This document shows, one piece after another, positions 37,797 through 46,732 of a stretch of DNA of 64,000 bases (positions within the stretch are counted from its first letter, which is position 1; every line of letters starts with the position of its first letter). The notes below the pieces were generated by a model, which had not been told where the DNA came from, ran no database searches, and saw only the letters and a program-made list of their open reading frames with translations. The stretch spans positions 4,277,521-4,341,520 of the forward strand of contig FN649741.1 in assembly GCA_000310025.1 (NCBI GenBank), given 5' to 3'. The translations under genes and the position numbers were made by a program. This DNA is from Ectocarpus siliculosus. Lineage: Eukaryota; Sar; Phaeophyceae; Ectocarpales; Ectocarpaceae.

Positions 37797-37938
37797 GAGG
37801 CTTTGAAATTGATCGCGACAACGTAGGGCGAACTTATATCGGTATGCGTGGTTTCGGCCAATTGCTCGGTCAGGTGTGGTTTTAGGAATTTTGTCCGGAT
37901 TTTCACTTGCGGATGATACTTTTTGGTTTATAATGGTG
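37797..37938 (+). pseudogene. Fanzor element 3' remnant
   Basis: Encodes only the last ~29 residues of the Fanzor at 18867 (FEIDRDNVGRTYIGMRGFGQ, LLGQVWF) and the non-coding end that follows, TTCACTTGCGGATGATACTT to AATGGTG. Compared with 18799-18866 the inner part of the terminal repeat is deleted. Confidence 0.85.
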
Positions 37939-38064
37939 AAAAGGCGCCTCCCCCCACCTGGGTTTTTCCTGAGCTCTAGATTTGATATGGTTGTACGGAT
38001 CCTATTCGAAACCGGATATTTTGTTGGGTGATGATAACAACATGGCAAACCTGACCAACGCGCA

Positions 38065-39115
38065 ATGAAGCTCATGGGTGAGATGATCGTAGAGGCCCTT
38101 CAAGAAATTGATACGTACAACAATGTTGACGTTCATCATGGTATCAACCACGTCACTAATATCAACTTAAGAAAACCGGAACTATTAAGTTGTAGTGAAC
38201 AAAAACAGATAGAAACAACTAAGTTGTCTCCTCAAGGGTCCAGCTTTTAGGGTTTTTTAAACCTCGGAATATCCCACTGTTTCCAGGCAAGTCGTTTGTT
38301 GAAACTTCGGTTGCGAAAGCTCGTCGTCGTTTCTTCGTAGCGTGTTGATGTTGTAGACCTCGTGTAGCCGTGTTGTGATGTCGGCCATCTTCTTTCTCTT
38401 TTTCTTCTTCTTCGTCTTCGAATTTGTAGTGGTGGTTGCCGTGGTGAAGGTGAATTGTGAGCAGCGTGGGCTACCAATACACTCAAATATTTACATATAA
38501 AATTGAAAAATGTGGTCTTTCTTCTAGATCGTTTCGAGTAGGTAAGATTCGCAAAATTGTTCTAGAAAGCTTAAGTTGATAACAATGAACCACGTGGGAT
38601 CGCACATGACCCATCTCTGGAATTGGATGATATCAATGACAGATCACACGGAGACAATGTCTCTACCTCTGCTCCATGATAACTCAGTAAACACCGTGGA
38701 GATGGTAGACAAGAGGATACAACTGAGGGACAGAGCAAGACAATGTTTGCTGGATTTTCCACCTCTGCCGGGCCCTCCGCAGTTCACTATATCAGAAACC
38801 GCAAGAAGAGCTAGACTCCGAGACAGACAGACGCAATACCTGCAGACACACCCCGTGATACACGTCGGGCATGTCGTCGCCCCCGACACGGTCGCTGAGC
38901 GGCGCGAGTCGATCAGAGACGCCGAGGTGCAGCTACTGAGGTTGATGTTTCCGCCAACGATTATGTGCAACGTTGTTCTGCGTACGGGAAAGTTGTGCTC
39001 CAGAAGGGCATGTGTCGGGCAGCCCCTCTGTTGGCAACACAAATTCCTTACCAGGAATCACAGGCGAACGGGCGCCGGTAAGATGAGGTGTGTCGCGCCG
39101 CAACACCCCTGCTAA
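38065..39115 (+). pseudogene. Cys/His protein gene split by a miniature transposon
   Basis: ATG at 38065 opens a frame that enters the element at 38154. On the far side, sequence from 38588 continues the same frame; with one copy of the duplicated AACCACGT the two halves join in phase into a 202-codon protein. The C-terminus has a small zinc-finger-like pattern MCNVVLRTGKLCSRRACVGQ followed by PLCWQHK. The middle is helical and Arg-rich (RLRDRQTQYL). An ATG formed at the element's edge (38585) could still give a 176-aa product lacking the first ~27 residues. Function unknown. Confidence 0.8.
38154..38587 (-). mobile_element. Miniature inverted-repeat transposon, copy 5
   Basis: 434 bp, perfect 8-bp target duplication AACCACGT (38146-38153 and 38588-38595). 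It splits a gene. In this copy the start codon of the small Lys-rich frame is ACG instead of ATG. Confidence 0.95.
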
Positions 39116-39180
39116 CTACTTTTCCTCCTGTATGTGTGATACGGATGAAAGTCTAAGAACGACGGTGTAGACACAAACTT

Positions 39181-39190
39181 TAAAATATTG
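39181..39190 (+). promoter_or_regulatory. Promoter-like motif TAAAATATTG
   Basis: 19 bp before the ATG of the RING-finger gene; the same 10-mer precedes the genes starting at 9582 and 13002. Confidence 0.55.
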
Positions 39191-39209
39191 TTATAACATA
39201 CCATGTACC

Positions 39210-40211
39210 ATGTCGATCGAAAATTGCTTTAGCAGGGGCGACGGAGCCGAGTGTACTCGCGACGAGCTGTGCATACTCCAACCGAGCACAAAACCTGGTG
39301 GTGGGAACATTTGCGTACCGGCAACCTCCCCACCTGTACTCAGCGAACCAGCCGACATTTCTGACCCCGAAATCAAGCTTTTGAAGATAATGATTTCATC
39401 TCTTTCGAACATCGACTTGGGCGACCGTCTCGACAACGAGCTTAAACAAATGTATGCACCATTGGTGTATCACGTGAACACAAAAATCCGGTCCGAGGTG
39501 GCTAGTGCGTCCGAAAACATCCCCTGGGGAACTTTGGCTGACCGACTGGCGAATATGATACTCCGTGAGCTAGAGCACACAACGTGCCCGATATGTCTAA
39601 CCGAGCTTAATGACAGAGAAGATCGCAGTTCCGTGATGTATCCGAGCTGCTGCGGAGGGCGTCAAGTGTTGCACCAGAAGTGTTTCAGAGAAGCAGTCAC
39701 AGCTTCCGGCAAGTGTCCTTCATGTAGGGCCACGATAACGATGGAGAAACTTAGAGCGGAGAAGAGAACAGCCGAGCACCTCGAAAGAGCACTTCTTCCC
39801 TTTCCTTCAAGAGCAATGCAATTTTCACTGGCCGTTTTCAGAGATCGAAAGCAGCGACTTGTGGAGCAGCTCAACCTCATGTGGGAGCGGGCGCAACCAA
39901 TGCCGAATCTTTCGCGAACGAATGAGATTCAGAGGCGCAGGTTGAGATTAACCAGAATGCAGCGGCGTACCATTGCTTGGGGGGTCGATAACGGACTCGA
40001 TGACGATGGAAGTTACCCCCAAACATTGGAACGTATGGACGCAGACATAGCTCGGATGGTGTACGAAATCTTGGTGAGTAGAAGAAGCCTCGGGATGGCG
40101 ACAGTCGGACCGAATGGATCGATCGAGCTGAAAAACGGTACGGTTTATCTTATATTTTTGGTCATGGGGATCGTAGGGGGTTACCTCATCCACGCCACCG
40201 GAACAGATTAG
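39210..40211 (+). CDS. RING-finger protein with C-terminal membrane span (probable E3 ubiquitin ligase)
   Basis: 333 aa from ATG 39210. A RING-type zinc finger lies at about residues 125-172: CPICLTELNDRED, then CCGGRQVLHQKCFREA and CPSCRAT, giving a Cys/His ligand series with HQKC in the middle. The last 25 residues hold one membrane span (YLIFLVMGIVGGYLI) with a short tail. The N-terminus has a separate Cys patch (GDGAECTRDELCILQ). RING proteins of this kind ubiquitinate nearby targets, and membrane anchorage would place the activity on an endomembrane or virion membrane. Targets are unknown. Confidence 0.85.
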   Translation: MSIENCFSRGDGAECTRDELCILQPSTKPGGGNICVPATSPPVLSEPADISDPEIKLLKIMISSLSNIDLGDRLDNELKQMYAPLVYHVNTKIRSEVASASENIPWGTLADRLANMILRELEHTTCPICLTELNDREDRSSVMYPSCCGGRQVLHQKCFREAVTASGKCPSCRATITMEKLRAEKRTAEHLERALLPFPSRAMQFSLAVFRDRKQRLVEQLNLMWERAQPMPNLSRTNEIQRRRLRLTRMQRRTIAWGVDNGLDDDGSYPQTLERMDADIARMVYEILVSRRSLGMATVGPNGSIELKNGTVYLIFLVMGIVGGYLIHATGTD

Positions 40212-40249
40212 ATTTCGTGCATCATTACACCACCGGTGCCCAGAAATTC

Positions 40250-40683
40250 CATTGTTATCAACTTAAGCTTTCTAGAACAATTTGGCGAATCTTACCAACT
40301 CGAAACGATCTAGAAGAAAGACCACATTTTTCAATTTTATACGTAAATATTTGAGTGTATTGGTAGCCCACGCTGCTCACAATTCACCTTCACCATGGCA
40401 ACCACCACTACAAATTTGAAGACGAAGAAGAAAAAAAAGAGAAAGAAGAAGGCCGACATCACAACACGGCTACACGAGGTCTACAACATCAACACGCTAC
40501 GAAGAAACGACGACAAGCTTTCGCAACCGAAGTTTCAACAAACGACTTGCCTGGAAACAGTGGGATATTCCGAGGTTTAAAAAACCCTAAAAGCTGGACC
40601 CTTGAGGAGACAACTTAGTTGTTTCTATCTGTTTTTGTTCACTACAACTTATTAGTTCCGGTTTTCTTAAGTTGATATTAGTG
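40250..40683 (+). mobile_element. Miniature inverted-repeat transposon, copy 6
   Basis: 434 bp, perfect 8-bp target duplication AGAAATTC (40242-40249 and 40684-40691). Intergenic. The small Lys-rich frame is at 40395-40580 (plus). Confidence 0.95.
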
Positions 40684-40999
40684 AGAAATTCCGGTAAATC
40701 AAGACGTTGTTGACATCGAGAACGAAAAACTGCGTTGAACATAGGCTTGAATTTGAGACGTAGGGGGGGGGGGGTTGATCAAGCTGCAAAACGGTACGGT
40801 TTATCCGCAATGGAGGCGGATACGACCGACGGTCCGTCTCATGTCAAAAGGGCCCGCGTAGAAAACGAATGAAAAAGACGTCATCGACGGGGCGCGTCGA
40901 AACATGTGGCCCCGAATGGCGTAGCCTGGTACAGGTTAGCGTTGGTCACGTACCACGTGTGGTGCTGCCGAACTTGGTGTAATATACAAATTTTGATTT
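40684..40999. other. Intergenic stretch
   Basis: No gene seen. Contains a 10-G run near 40765 and a repeat of CTGCAAAACGGTACGGTTTA, a diverged copy of the 3' part of the RING gene (40130-40145). Confidence 0.4.
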
Positions 41000-41009
41000 T
41001 TTAATATTG
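41000..41009 (+). promoter_or_regulatory. Promoter-like motif TTTAATATTG
   Basis: Variant of TAAAATATTG, 17 bp before the start of the fifth modular paralogue. Confidence 0.45.
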
Positions 41010-41026
41010 GTGCAATGTATCACAAA

Positions 41027-41830
41027 ATGGATCCGCTAACAGCAAGACTCATGTCCCGCAGCGGTCTCAGCAACACCGGGCGTCTTCCTGCGCACAGCAC
41101 ACCCATGGTCAAGGCCGGTATCGGGCTCGATCCTTCCAAACCACTGCTTCCCCCTGTGGACAACTTGCGCATGATTTACTTGAAGAAACCACTCACGGAT
41201 GCTGAAAACGATTTGCACCAAGCACGGATAAAACTGAGAGACTTGGAGGAAGGTCATGCGGCGATAAAAAAGAATCCCGTGGCTTCTGTGGACATTGAAG
41301 CATTGAAGAAAAGCCTTTTTGAGGCAATGAGGAAGTTACAGAACCATGAAGATGAATATTTTGCAACCCGATACGTTGGTCACAACAAGCCGGTGCTCCA
41401 CGAGTGGAACAATGGTTTTAAACAGACGGAATTTACCGACTTCCTCGACACTATAATTCCTGGCATAAACCATGAGAAATCGGCGTGGATGAAATCTCAC
41501 CCTCACCAATCCTTACAATCTGCCTTAACACAAATTGAAAACATGGTCGAAACACTCAAAACCATGAACGGCCGGTGGTACAATGCACCGGGTAATCGCA
41601 AAGCCAGTGCGAATAAAGACGATCTCAGACAAGATCATGACGACATCCTCCGCGGTGCGAGAACCATAACCACAGATCTTGAAGTTGCAAAAGGACATTT
41701 AAGACTACGCGATCAAGAAGTCGTAGAGTTCGTTTCATCAATGCGCACACTGTTGATCGAATTCTCCGAAATGATCCAAAGTGGTAAGTGGGATTATTTG
41801 CGAGTGGCGCGGAGATTGATGAAAGTATAA
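41027..41830 (+). CDS. Modular paralogue family protein, member E
   Basis: 267 aa from ATG 41027, where MDPLTARLMSRSGLSN aligns with the tandem array at 12274-15574; an ATG four codons upstream is also in frame. The constant domain (LLPPVDNLRMIYLKKPLTDA, EDEYFATRYVGHNKPVL) has a longer insert (GHAAIKKNPVASVDIEALKK). The C-terminal half contains ENMVETLKTMNGRWYNAPGN, related to member B (KLMNNKWYTTAGNRQQ), so members B and E share a variable-half type. It lies 27 kb from the array on the opposite strand. Confidence 0.8.
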   Translation: MDPLTARLMSRSGLSNTGRLPAHSTPMVKAGIGLDPSKPLLPPVDNLRMIYLKKPLTDAENDLHQARIKLRDLEEGHAAIKKNPVASVDIEALKKSLFEAMRKLQNHEDEYFATRYVGHNKPVLHEWNNGFKQTEFTDFLDTIIPGINHEKSAWMKSHPHQSLQSALTQIENMVETLKTMNGRWYNAPGNRKASANKDDLRQDHDDILRGARTITTDLEVAKGHLRLRDQEVVEFVSSMRTLLIEFSEMIQSGKWDYLRVARRLMKV

Positions 41831-42644
41831 GTCGTCAACTTATTTCAATAATGCGCGATGCACGGAATACCAAGTCTGTTCAGCCTGTCGTTGTTGCACT
41901 TGATCCAGTCACATTTCCCTCGCAAGTTTGGCTTTCGGGTTGGCACGCACTTGGAAAAAAATCCAAGAGCGTTTGAGGTGTCTTCTCCGAAGGACTGTCC
42001 TCCAGGCCGCATACGATGCGGATGGCTTCTTGAACGATGTCGGCATCGCGTTGCCAGTACGTGTTTTCGCGGAAGGGCTTTCCCCGGTATTAGATCATCA
42101 CGGTGTCGATATCGATGAGTGTGGCCATGCAGGGCTGACGGCTTACCCGGGGGTCACCTCATCCACGCCGCGGGAACAGATTAGATTTCGTGCATCATTA
42201 CACTGCCGAAGTGCAATGATAGCCCTTTCAGACCGCCCCTCTGTTTCGGGCTGGTCCGATGTGCCGCCACCGGTGCCCTCGATAACCGCGACATTGCGCC
42301 CCCCCTGTAAGACCTGATTGATCATGCAATGGTGGCGGCCGGGGAGAAAGTGTACGACGTGCGAGACCAGTTGACCCTTTCGCGAGAGCAAGCGAGGCAA
42401 AGTGTAGCTTAGCATACATCCGAGTTATTGCCCCCGGTTGTGCATGACTTCTCGAATGGCTTGCTCGATGGATTGAAGGTTCATGTCAATCCTTCCTTCA
42501 TCAGCGCATCGACAGGTGCCGCCTCACCCCTTCCTGAATTTGCGCCTCGGTACGCCACATTCGGCAGCTCCGGCACCTTGAGCACGAGTGCTTGGTGCAG
42601 TCGTGGCAGTTGCATCCAAATTCGGCAATGCATGCATGCTCGAC
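41831..42644. other. Mosaic of short gene fragments
   Basis: About 42150-42200 repeats the DNA downstream of the RING gene (40190-40232). About 42437-42470 repeats the 3' end of the gene at 31684 (TGACTTCTCGAATGGCTTGC). The adjoining 42469-42510 reads DGLKVHVNPSFI, close to DGSKVHVHPSFI of the IS4-type transposase. About 42603-42690 reads FGNACMLDLLLANKR, like the gene at 51732. None is an intact gene. Confidence 0.65.
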
Positions 42645-44162
42645 CTACTGCTCGCAAACAAACGCCTCACCGGGGCCATCGACAGCAGCAGTAAACCGCC
42701 TTCTAACATTTCTGATCCCGTCCGCGAACTCATCTCGATCGAGGTTGTTGAAATTCCCGATCGACTCCAATTCCTTCTTGCTTACTTTCAAGATTCCGTG
42801 CTCTTCCTGTGCGATGCTGATTTTACCCCTCATCGACGCATAGGCCCTCTTCTCTCCAATTGACAAGTGCTTCCACCAGAATGGCTCGGACCCGTGCTCA
42901 GATCGGTATGCACGACTTAGCCTCTCGGGTTTATCGGTAACCCGATTGTCGACACCCCACCCCTCCTCCCATTGCCCCCGCTGGTTATCAACACGAGCCC
43001 TGTTGCTACGGAGCTCAACAGGGTCTTCGACAACCTCTTCGAATGTAACCTTTACCGCGAAGGAATCACATGTTGACTTCGCCTTCTCCAAGTACTGGTC
43101 GGTATTCTTGCATCCGATTTGTGCGAAAAGGTGTAAACGCTTGTCCAGGTGGGGGTAGTGTCGTTGGTACGAGAGCACTTGCCCAAGCCCGTGCTTCCAC
43201 AGCGTGTAATGTTTCACCTCGATCACCTCGGTATCGCTGAGTACATCGATAAACCCTACGGGTGTTTCTTGCTCTGTTTTTCCTCCGACAATCAACGCGA
43301 GTGCATCCCTTACGGATTTTTCCCTTACTCTACCTGAAACGTATTTTTCTGTGTGATCGATCGGTTCGATTAAAGCCCGCTGAATCACCTCTCCTCCTTG
43401 GACAGACATCCATGCCAAGTTGTTCCGCTCGATATTTCGGAGCAACTTTAGATCTCCCCCCATTACACGGTACATCATCTCTGCAGCTTTCCAGTGGAAT
43501 CTCCTAGATAAGGCACTTGGTAGCATCCAAATAATTTCGATTAGAGTTTTGAAGTCCGTCACTGGCGTTTCATGCCCTCGCCCGTTGATTTTGATTTTCG
43601 TAATACGCGAGCCGACCGATATAATGCGATTATCCCTTTCAAGGGTGCGTGTGAGCATGTGCGCAGCATTAGCGGTAGAAACATTGGGGCAAATCACGCG
43701 TATAGTGTCAATGATTGCCGCTGTACACGTGTCCACATCGATGCGTACGGAGCCATGTATGCTGACAGACCGGAGAGCTTTCTGCATGACCAGGATTTGC
43801 TCGACTTGTTCGGCACACGCGAGCTTCTGTGTCTCGTGCCTATTGGTTTGGCCCGAAGAGCGTACGCGCTCGACTCGCTCGCGCAGAGCCTTCTTGAACG
43901 TCTGCGCTGACCCCGATCGCCAAGCGCGCCACCGTGGACCTCTCATTTTCTCAAGAATGTCGTAACATAACCCGAGTGAGGCAACAGTCATCACTCGGCC
44001 ATTGATCACACGTGTTGATAATTTTGGGCCATCGGTCCCCTCGAGAACGTGGTGCACAGATTTCAGTATGCCGTTTTCGTTCAGATCTGGCATTATACGC
44101 TTGATCATGCTCTTCACGGCCACGTCACCCGTGGTAGCATCGATGGCAATGTCGTTCATCAT
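42645..44162 (-). CDS. Viral paralogue domain fused to a PD-(D/E)XK-like nuclease domain
   Basis: 505 aa from ATG 44162. Residues ~120-235 carry the domain shared with 31684 and 48208 (VDTCTAAIIDTIRVICPNVS, GHETPVTDFKTLIEIIWMLP, MGGDLKLLRNIERN). Residues ~285-365 read ETPVGFIDVLSDTEVIEVKH, then YTLWKHGLGQVLSYQRHYP and KRLHLFAQ: an Asp, then E-x-K about ten residues on, then a Gln helix, as in PD-(D/E)XK nuclease-fold domains found in large DNA virus proteins. The last ~20 codons overlap, antisense, a fragment of the gene family at 51732, so the original C-terminus was probably replaced. Divergent with the ankyrin gene at 44252, 89 bp apart. Confidence 0.75.
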   Translation of the reverse strand: MMNDIAIDATTGDVAVKSMIKRIMPDLNENGILKSVHHVLEGTDGPKLSTRVINGRVMTVASLGLCYDILEKMRGPRWRAWRSGSAQTFKKALRERVERVRSSGQTNRHETQKLACAEQVEQILVMQKALRSVSIHGSVRIDVDTCTAAIIDTIRVICPNVSTANAAHMLTRTLERDNRIISVGSRITKIKINGRGHETPVTDFKTLIEIIWMLPSALSRRFHWKAAEMMYRVMGGDLKLLRNIERNNLAWMSVQGGEVIQRALIEPIDHTEKYVSGRVREKSVRDALALIVGGKTEQETPVGFIDVLSDTEVIEVKHYTLWKHGLGQVLSYQRHYPHLDKRLHLFAQIGCKNTDQYLEKAKSTCDSFAVKVTFEEVVEDPVELRSNRARVDNQRGQWEEGWGVDNRVTDKPERLSRAYRSEHGSEPFWWKHLSIGEKRAYASMRGKISIAQEEHGILKVSKKELESIGNFNNLDRDEFADGIRNVRRRFTAAVDGPGEAFVCEQ

Positions 44163-44251
44163 CGCATTCCTTAAAAATATAAGACATTTTATTCTGGCAA
44201 TTTTGTACGCGCTTTTTGTTGTTTTTTCTTACTGCTTTCTTGTAATTTAGC

Positions 44252-45649
44252 ATGGCGGCACCCGGGTCTATGAACAACACGCTGGCGAAAAAGCTCAAGT
44301 GGGCGCGAACCGATCTCGGATACTCTCCTCTCCACATCGCTTCGGAGGACGGGCGAACGGAGGACGTGGTGAACCTGTTGGTGTCGAGCGAGGGAAAGGG
44401 CACGGATGATTTCCAGGGTGGGGGGAAAACAGCGCTGATGCTTGCAGCCCGCGAAGGCCACGCTCATGTCGCCCGCGAGCTGCTGAACCATGGCGCCGAC
44501 ATCAACAAAAAAAGCGTCAAGTGTGAAAAGACTGCTCTCCATTTTGCCGCCGGATGTGGCCAAGACGAAGTTGCCGTTCTTCTCGTGAGGAGGGGAGCGG
44601 ACGTCGAGACTTGGGACAGCACAAGTGAGAGCGCGCTGCTACTGTCAGCCAAAGGCGGTCACCTGCGTGTCGTCAACACTCTGGTTCTCAGAGGCGCCAG
44701 TGTGTGTTGTGACACTGTCGGACTCCTACGTTGTGGCGTAGAGGAAGGATTCCATGAGGCGTTCAACAATGTCTTGGACGGGAACCTACAAGACGGCCTG
44801 CCTGATGGGTATGAGAGTCGTGGACACTTTCTACAAACCGCCTTGCTCAAGGCAGCAGAAAGCGGCAATCTTCCTGTTGTCAAGGCCTTGTCGACCAAGG
44901 GTGTCGATCTCGACGGCACGGCAGAATACCACCCGAGTCATTCTGACATTATTCCTGGCCAGGCGACTGCTCTACACGCTGCTGCATTCGGAGGACACAA
45001 CGATGTAGTTAACTTTCTTCTGGAGAACAGCGTTCGTATCGACGCAGTGGACGGAAATATGATGACACCGCTGATATGTTCCGTGTCGGAAAACCACCTT
45101 TGTGTGTCGGCTACCCTTCTCGAAGCCGGTGCCGCCGCATCAGCAGAAGACCAGACGGGAACGTCAAGCCTTTCATACGCCGCCGCCTCGTCATCGTCGG
45201 TGGATATGGCTCTACTTCTCCTCCGCTACGGGGCAGACGTCAACACTCGCTGTTATTTATTCGGCTCTTCCGTCCTGCACAATGCTTGTACAAATCGTGA
45301 CAACACTGAAGCTTTGGTGGATCTTCTTCTGCGGTGGGGCGCGGATGAAACTGTAGTGGACTCCTCTGGAAGAACTCCTATGAATCATTTGACTGAGGAC
45401 AGGTTTACCAGGCACAGCGCAGAAACAAAGGACAAAGTGCGCAAGCTTTTGGTCAACGCCCCCGCCGACAGGACGTGGCGCCGCCGGGGCTGGCTGGTTA
45501 TGCTATGTGAGCGTGAGCGTCGCAAGACAGAGAAAAAAGGTTGCAAGGTGGCGAGGACGGAGGAAGGCATCGTTTTGGGAGGCATGGCGGCGTGGCTACT
45601 TGCAGTGACGGATGAGGGAGTGTTGCGCACGGTTGTGGGCTTTCTGTAA
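44252..45649 (+). CDS. Ankyrin-repeat protein with shared C-terminal tail
   Basis: 465 aa from ATG 44252. About ten ankyrin repeats (GYSPLHIASEDGRTEDVVNL, GKTALMLAAREGHAHVAREL, CEKTALHFAAGCGQDEVAVL, ATALHAAAFGGHNDVVNFLL, GRTPMNHL). The C-terminal 65 residues, DRTWRRRGWLVMLCER ... MAAWLLAVTDEGVLRTVVGF, align with the tail of the gene at 28285. Repeat count and tail are those of a full-length family member. Confidence 0.9.
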   Translation: MAAPGSMNNTLAKKLKWARTDLGYSPLHIASEDGRTEDVVNLLVSSEGKGTDDFQGGGKTALMLAAREGHAHVARELLNHGADINKKSVKCEKTALHFAAGCGQDEVAVLLVRRGADVETWDSTSESALLLSAKGGHLRVVNTLVLRGASVCCDTVGLLRCGVEEGFHEAFNNVLDGNLQDGLPDGYESRGHFLQTALLKAAESGNLPVVKALSTKGVDLDGTAEYHPSHSDIIPGQATALHAAAFGGHNDVVNFLLENSVRIDAVDGNMMTPLICSVSENHLCVSATLLEAGAAASAEDQTGTSSLSYAAASSSSVDMALLLLRYGADVNTRCYLFGSSVLHNACTNRDNTEALVDLLLRWGADETVVDSSGRTPMNHLTEDRFTRHSAETKDKVRKLLVNAPADRTWRRRGWLVMLCERERRKTEKKGCKVARTEEGIVLGGMAAWLLAVTDEGVLRTVVGFL

Positions 45650-45809
45650 AGCGAGTCCGAGCGTATTAAGCGTTATTTTAGGCTGTCTCTTGTAACGCAT
45701 CGATCGAAGAGCACTCCTCCTCTGCCAACCGGCACCAATGTATAATAGCTCTTTGCTTTGACCCCAGCATCGACGAAAAGCCACCCTTGGCCCCGAAGCG
45801 TCGCTTAGC

Positions 45810-46046
45810 CTACGTCGAACAAGAGAATCCGTTCGAACAGTACCACAAATTGATTTTGAGCGCCTCAAAAAGCAGGTGCGAAGACAGCCCCGTCAGGAAG
45901 AGACTGAGATACATTACCGGACGGTGATCACCACCTTTCATCGGCAAAAGTTTGGATGCGAGTAGGCCGCATGGATACCCCGCAAGGATCATGACCACGC
46001 CAACAACGACGGCCTCGATAACCAAACGAATCATGTTTCTTGACAT
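45810..46046 (-). CDS. Small two-span membrane protein with WYC ending
   Basis: 78 aa from ATG 46046. Two hydrophobic segments (LVIEAVVVGVVMILAGYPCG and YLSLFLTGLSSHLLFEAL) and an ending LKINLWYCSNGFSC. The pattern H-L-x-F-E ... N-x-W-Y-C ... C resembles small membrane proteins conserved among many nucleocytoplasmic large DNA viruses, probably in the virion's inner membrane; I base this on memory of the family. It sits just downstream of the HNH gene on the same strand. Confidence 0.7.
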   Translation of the reverse strand: MSRNMIRLVIEAVVVGVVMILAGYPCGLLASKLLPMKGGDHRPVMYLSLFLTGLSSHLLFEALKINLWYCSNGFSCST

Positions 46047-46068
46047 CACACAACATTATTTCACCCCG

Positions 46069-46635
46069 TCAAGGTTGACATCCAAAAGTGACAGTTGGCG
46101 GCGGCGTGTAAGCAAACTTTGCTAACATTTTAGCATAATCTACCTCCCCGTAGGCCGGCTCTACATACGCCCTGTCCACTTTATTGAAAGTCAGAAGCGA
46201 CAAGGCACACCCGTTGGTGATCGCCTCGAGAGGCGTTCTTTTGTCAACGGGGTACGCCAATACACCCTCCGTGAAAATGTACACACTGGTATCACCAGGT
46301 TCCAACGCCACGTCGACTGTCCTCGGCAATCCTCCCGCCTCGAGGCAAGTTTTTCGTCGGTGACAAGGAAGGCAGAGCAAGTTCATATTTTCTGGAACAG
46401 TTTTGCCTCCACGGCAGACGCCAATAATATGATCCGCGTCGCAGTCGGCGTACGGGTATATCCGTATGCGATCGCCACAAGAGTTGCAGCGCGATCGCTG
46501 GCGCTCAAGTATTGCCCACTTTTGTGGTCGCGTGAGGTGTTTTCGCGCCACAGGTCTGAGGTTCAAAGACGGGCCGATGTAGGCCACCGGTTTGGAACCG
46601 GTGCCGCTGAAGACGGGTAGAAACAAGTGTTTCAT
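46069..46635 (-). CDS. HNH endonuclease-type protein
   Basis: 188 aa from ATG 46635; a GTG 14 codons upstream is possible. An HNH zinc-nuclease core lies at about residues 50-95: CNSCGDRIRIYPYADCDADH, then IIGVCRGGKTVPENMNLLC and PCHRRKT, with two CxxC pairs binding zinc and DADH plus the downstream Asn and His as the catalytic beta-beta-alpha metal site. N- and C-terminal flanks are not recognised. HNH proteins are frequent as homing or restriction enzymes in large viruses. The motif is complete, so it is likely active. Confidence 0.85.
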   Translation of the reverse strand: MKHLFLPVFSGTGSKPVAYIGPSLNLRPVARKHLTRPQKWAILERQRSRCNSCGDRIRIYPYADCDADHIIGVCRGGKTVPENMNLLCLPCHRRKTCLEAGGLPRTVDVALEPGDTSVYIFTEGVLAYPVDKRTPLEAITNGCALSLLTFNKVDRAYVEPAYGEVDYAKMLAKFAYTPPPTVTFGCQP

Positions 46636-46732
46636 GGTTGTAAACAGAACAAGTTTTTTTTCTTGGCTGCTTTTCACGCACCTACTCTTCTCCCGATCTA
46701 CTTCCTTTGCCCTTCCCGCATGCTAAATCATG

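Noticed and set aside
36957-37806. Frames of 225-279 codons through the 63-bp repeat after the J-domain gene
   Set aside because: Repeat length divisible by three explains them; the J-domain stop codon precedes them and composition is unlike any protein here.
37800-37885. A separate small gene at the end of the 63-bp array
   Set aside because: The residues match only the C-terminus of the Fanzor at 18867, so it is a remnant.
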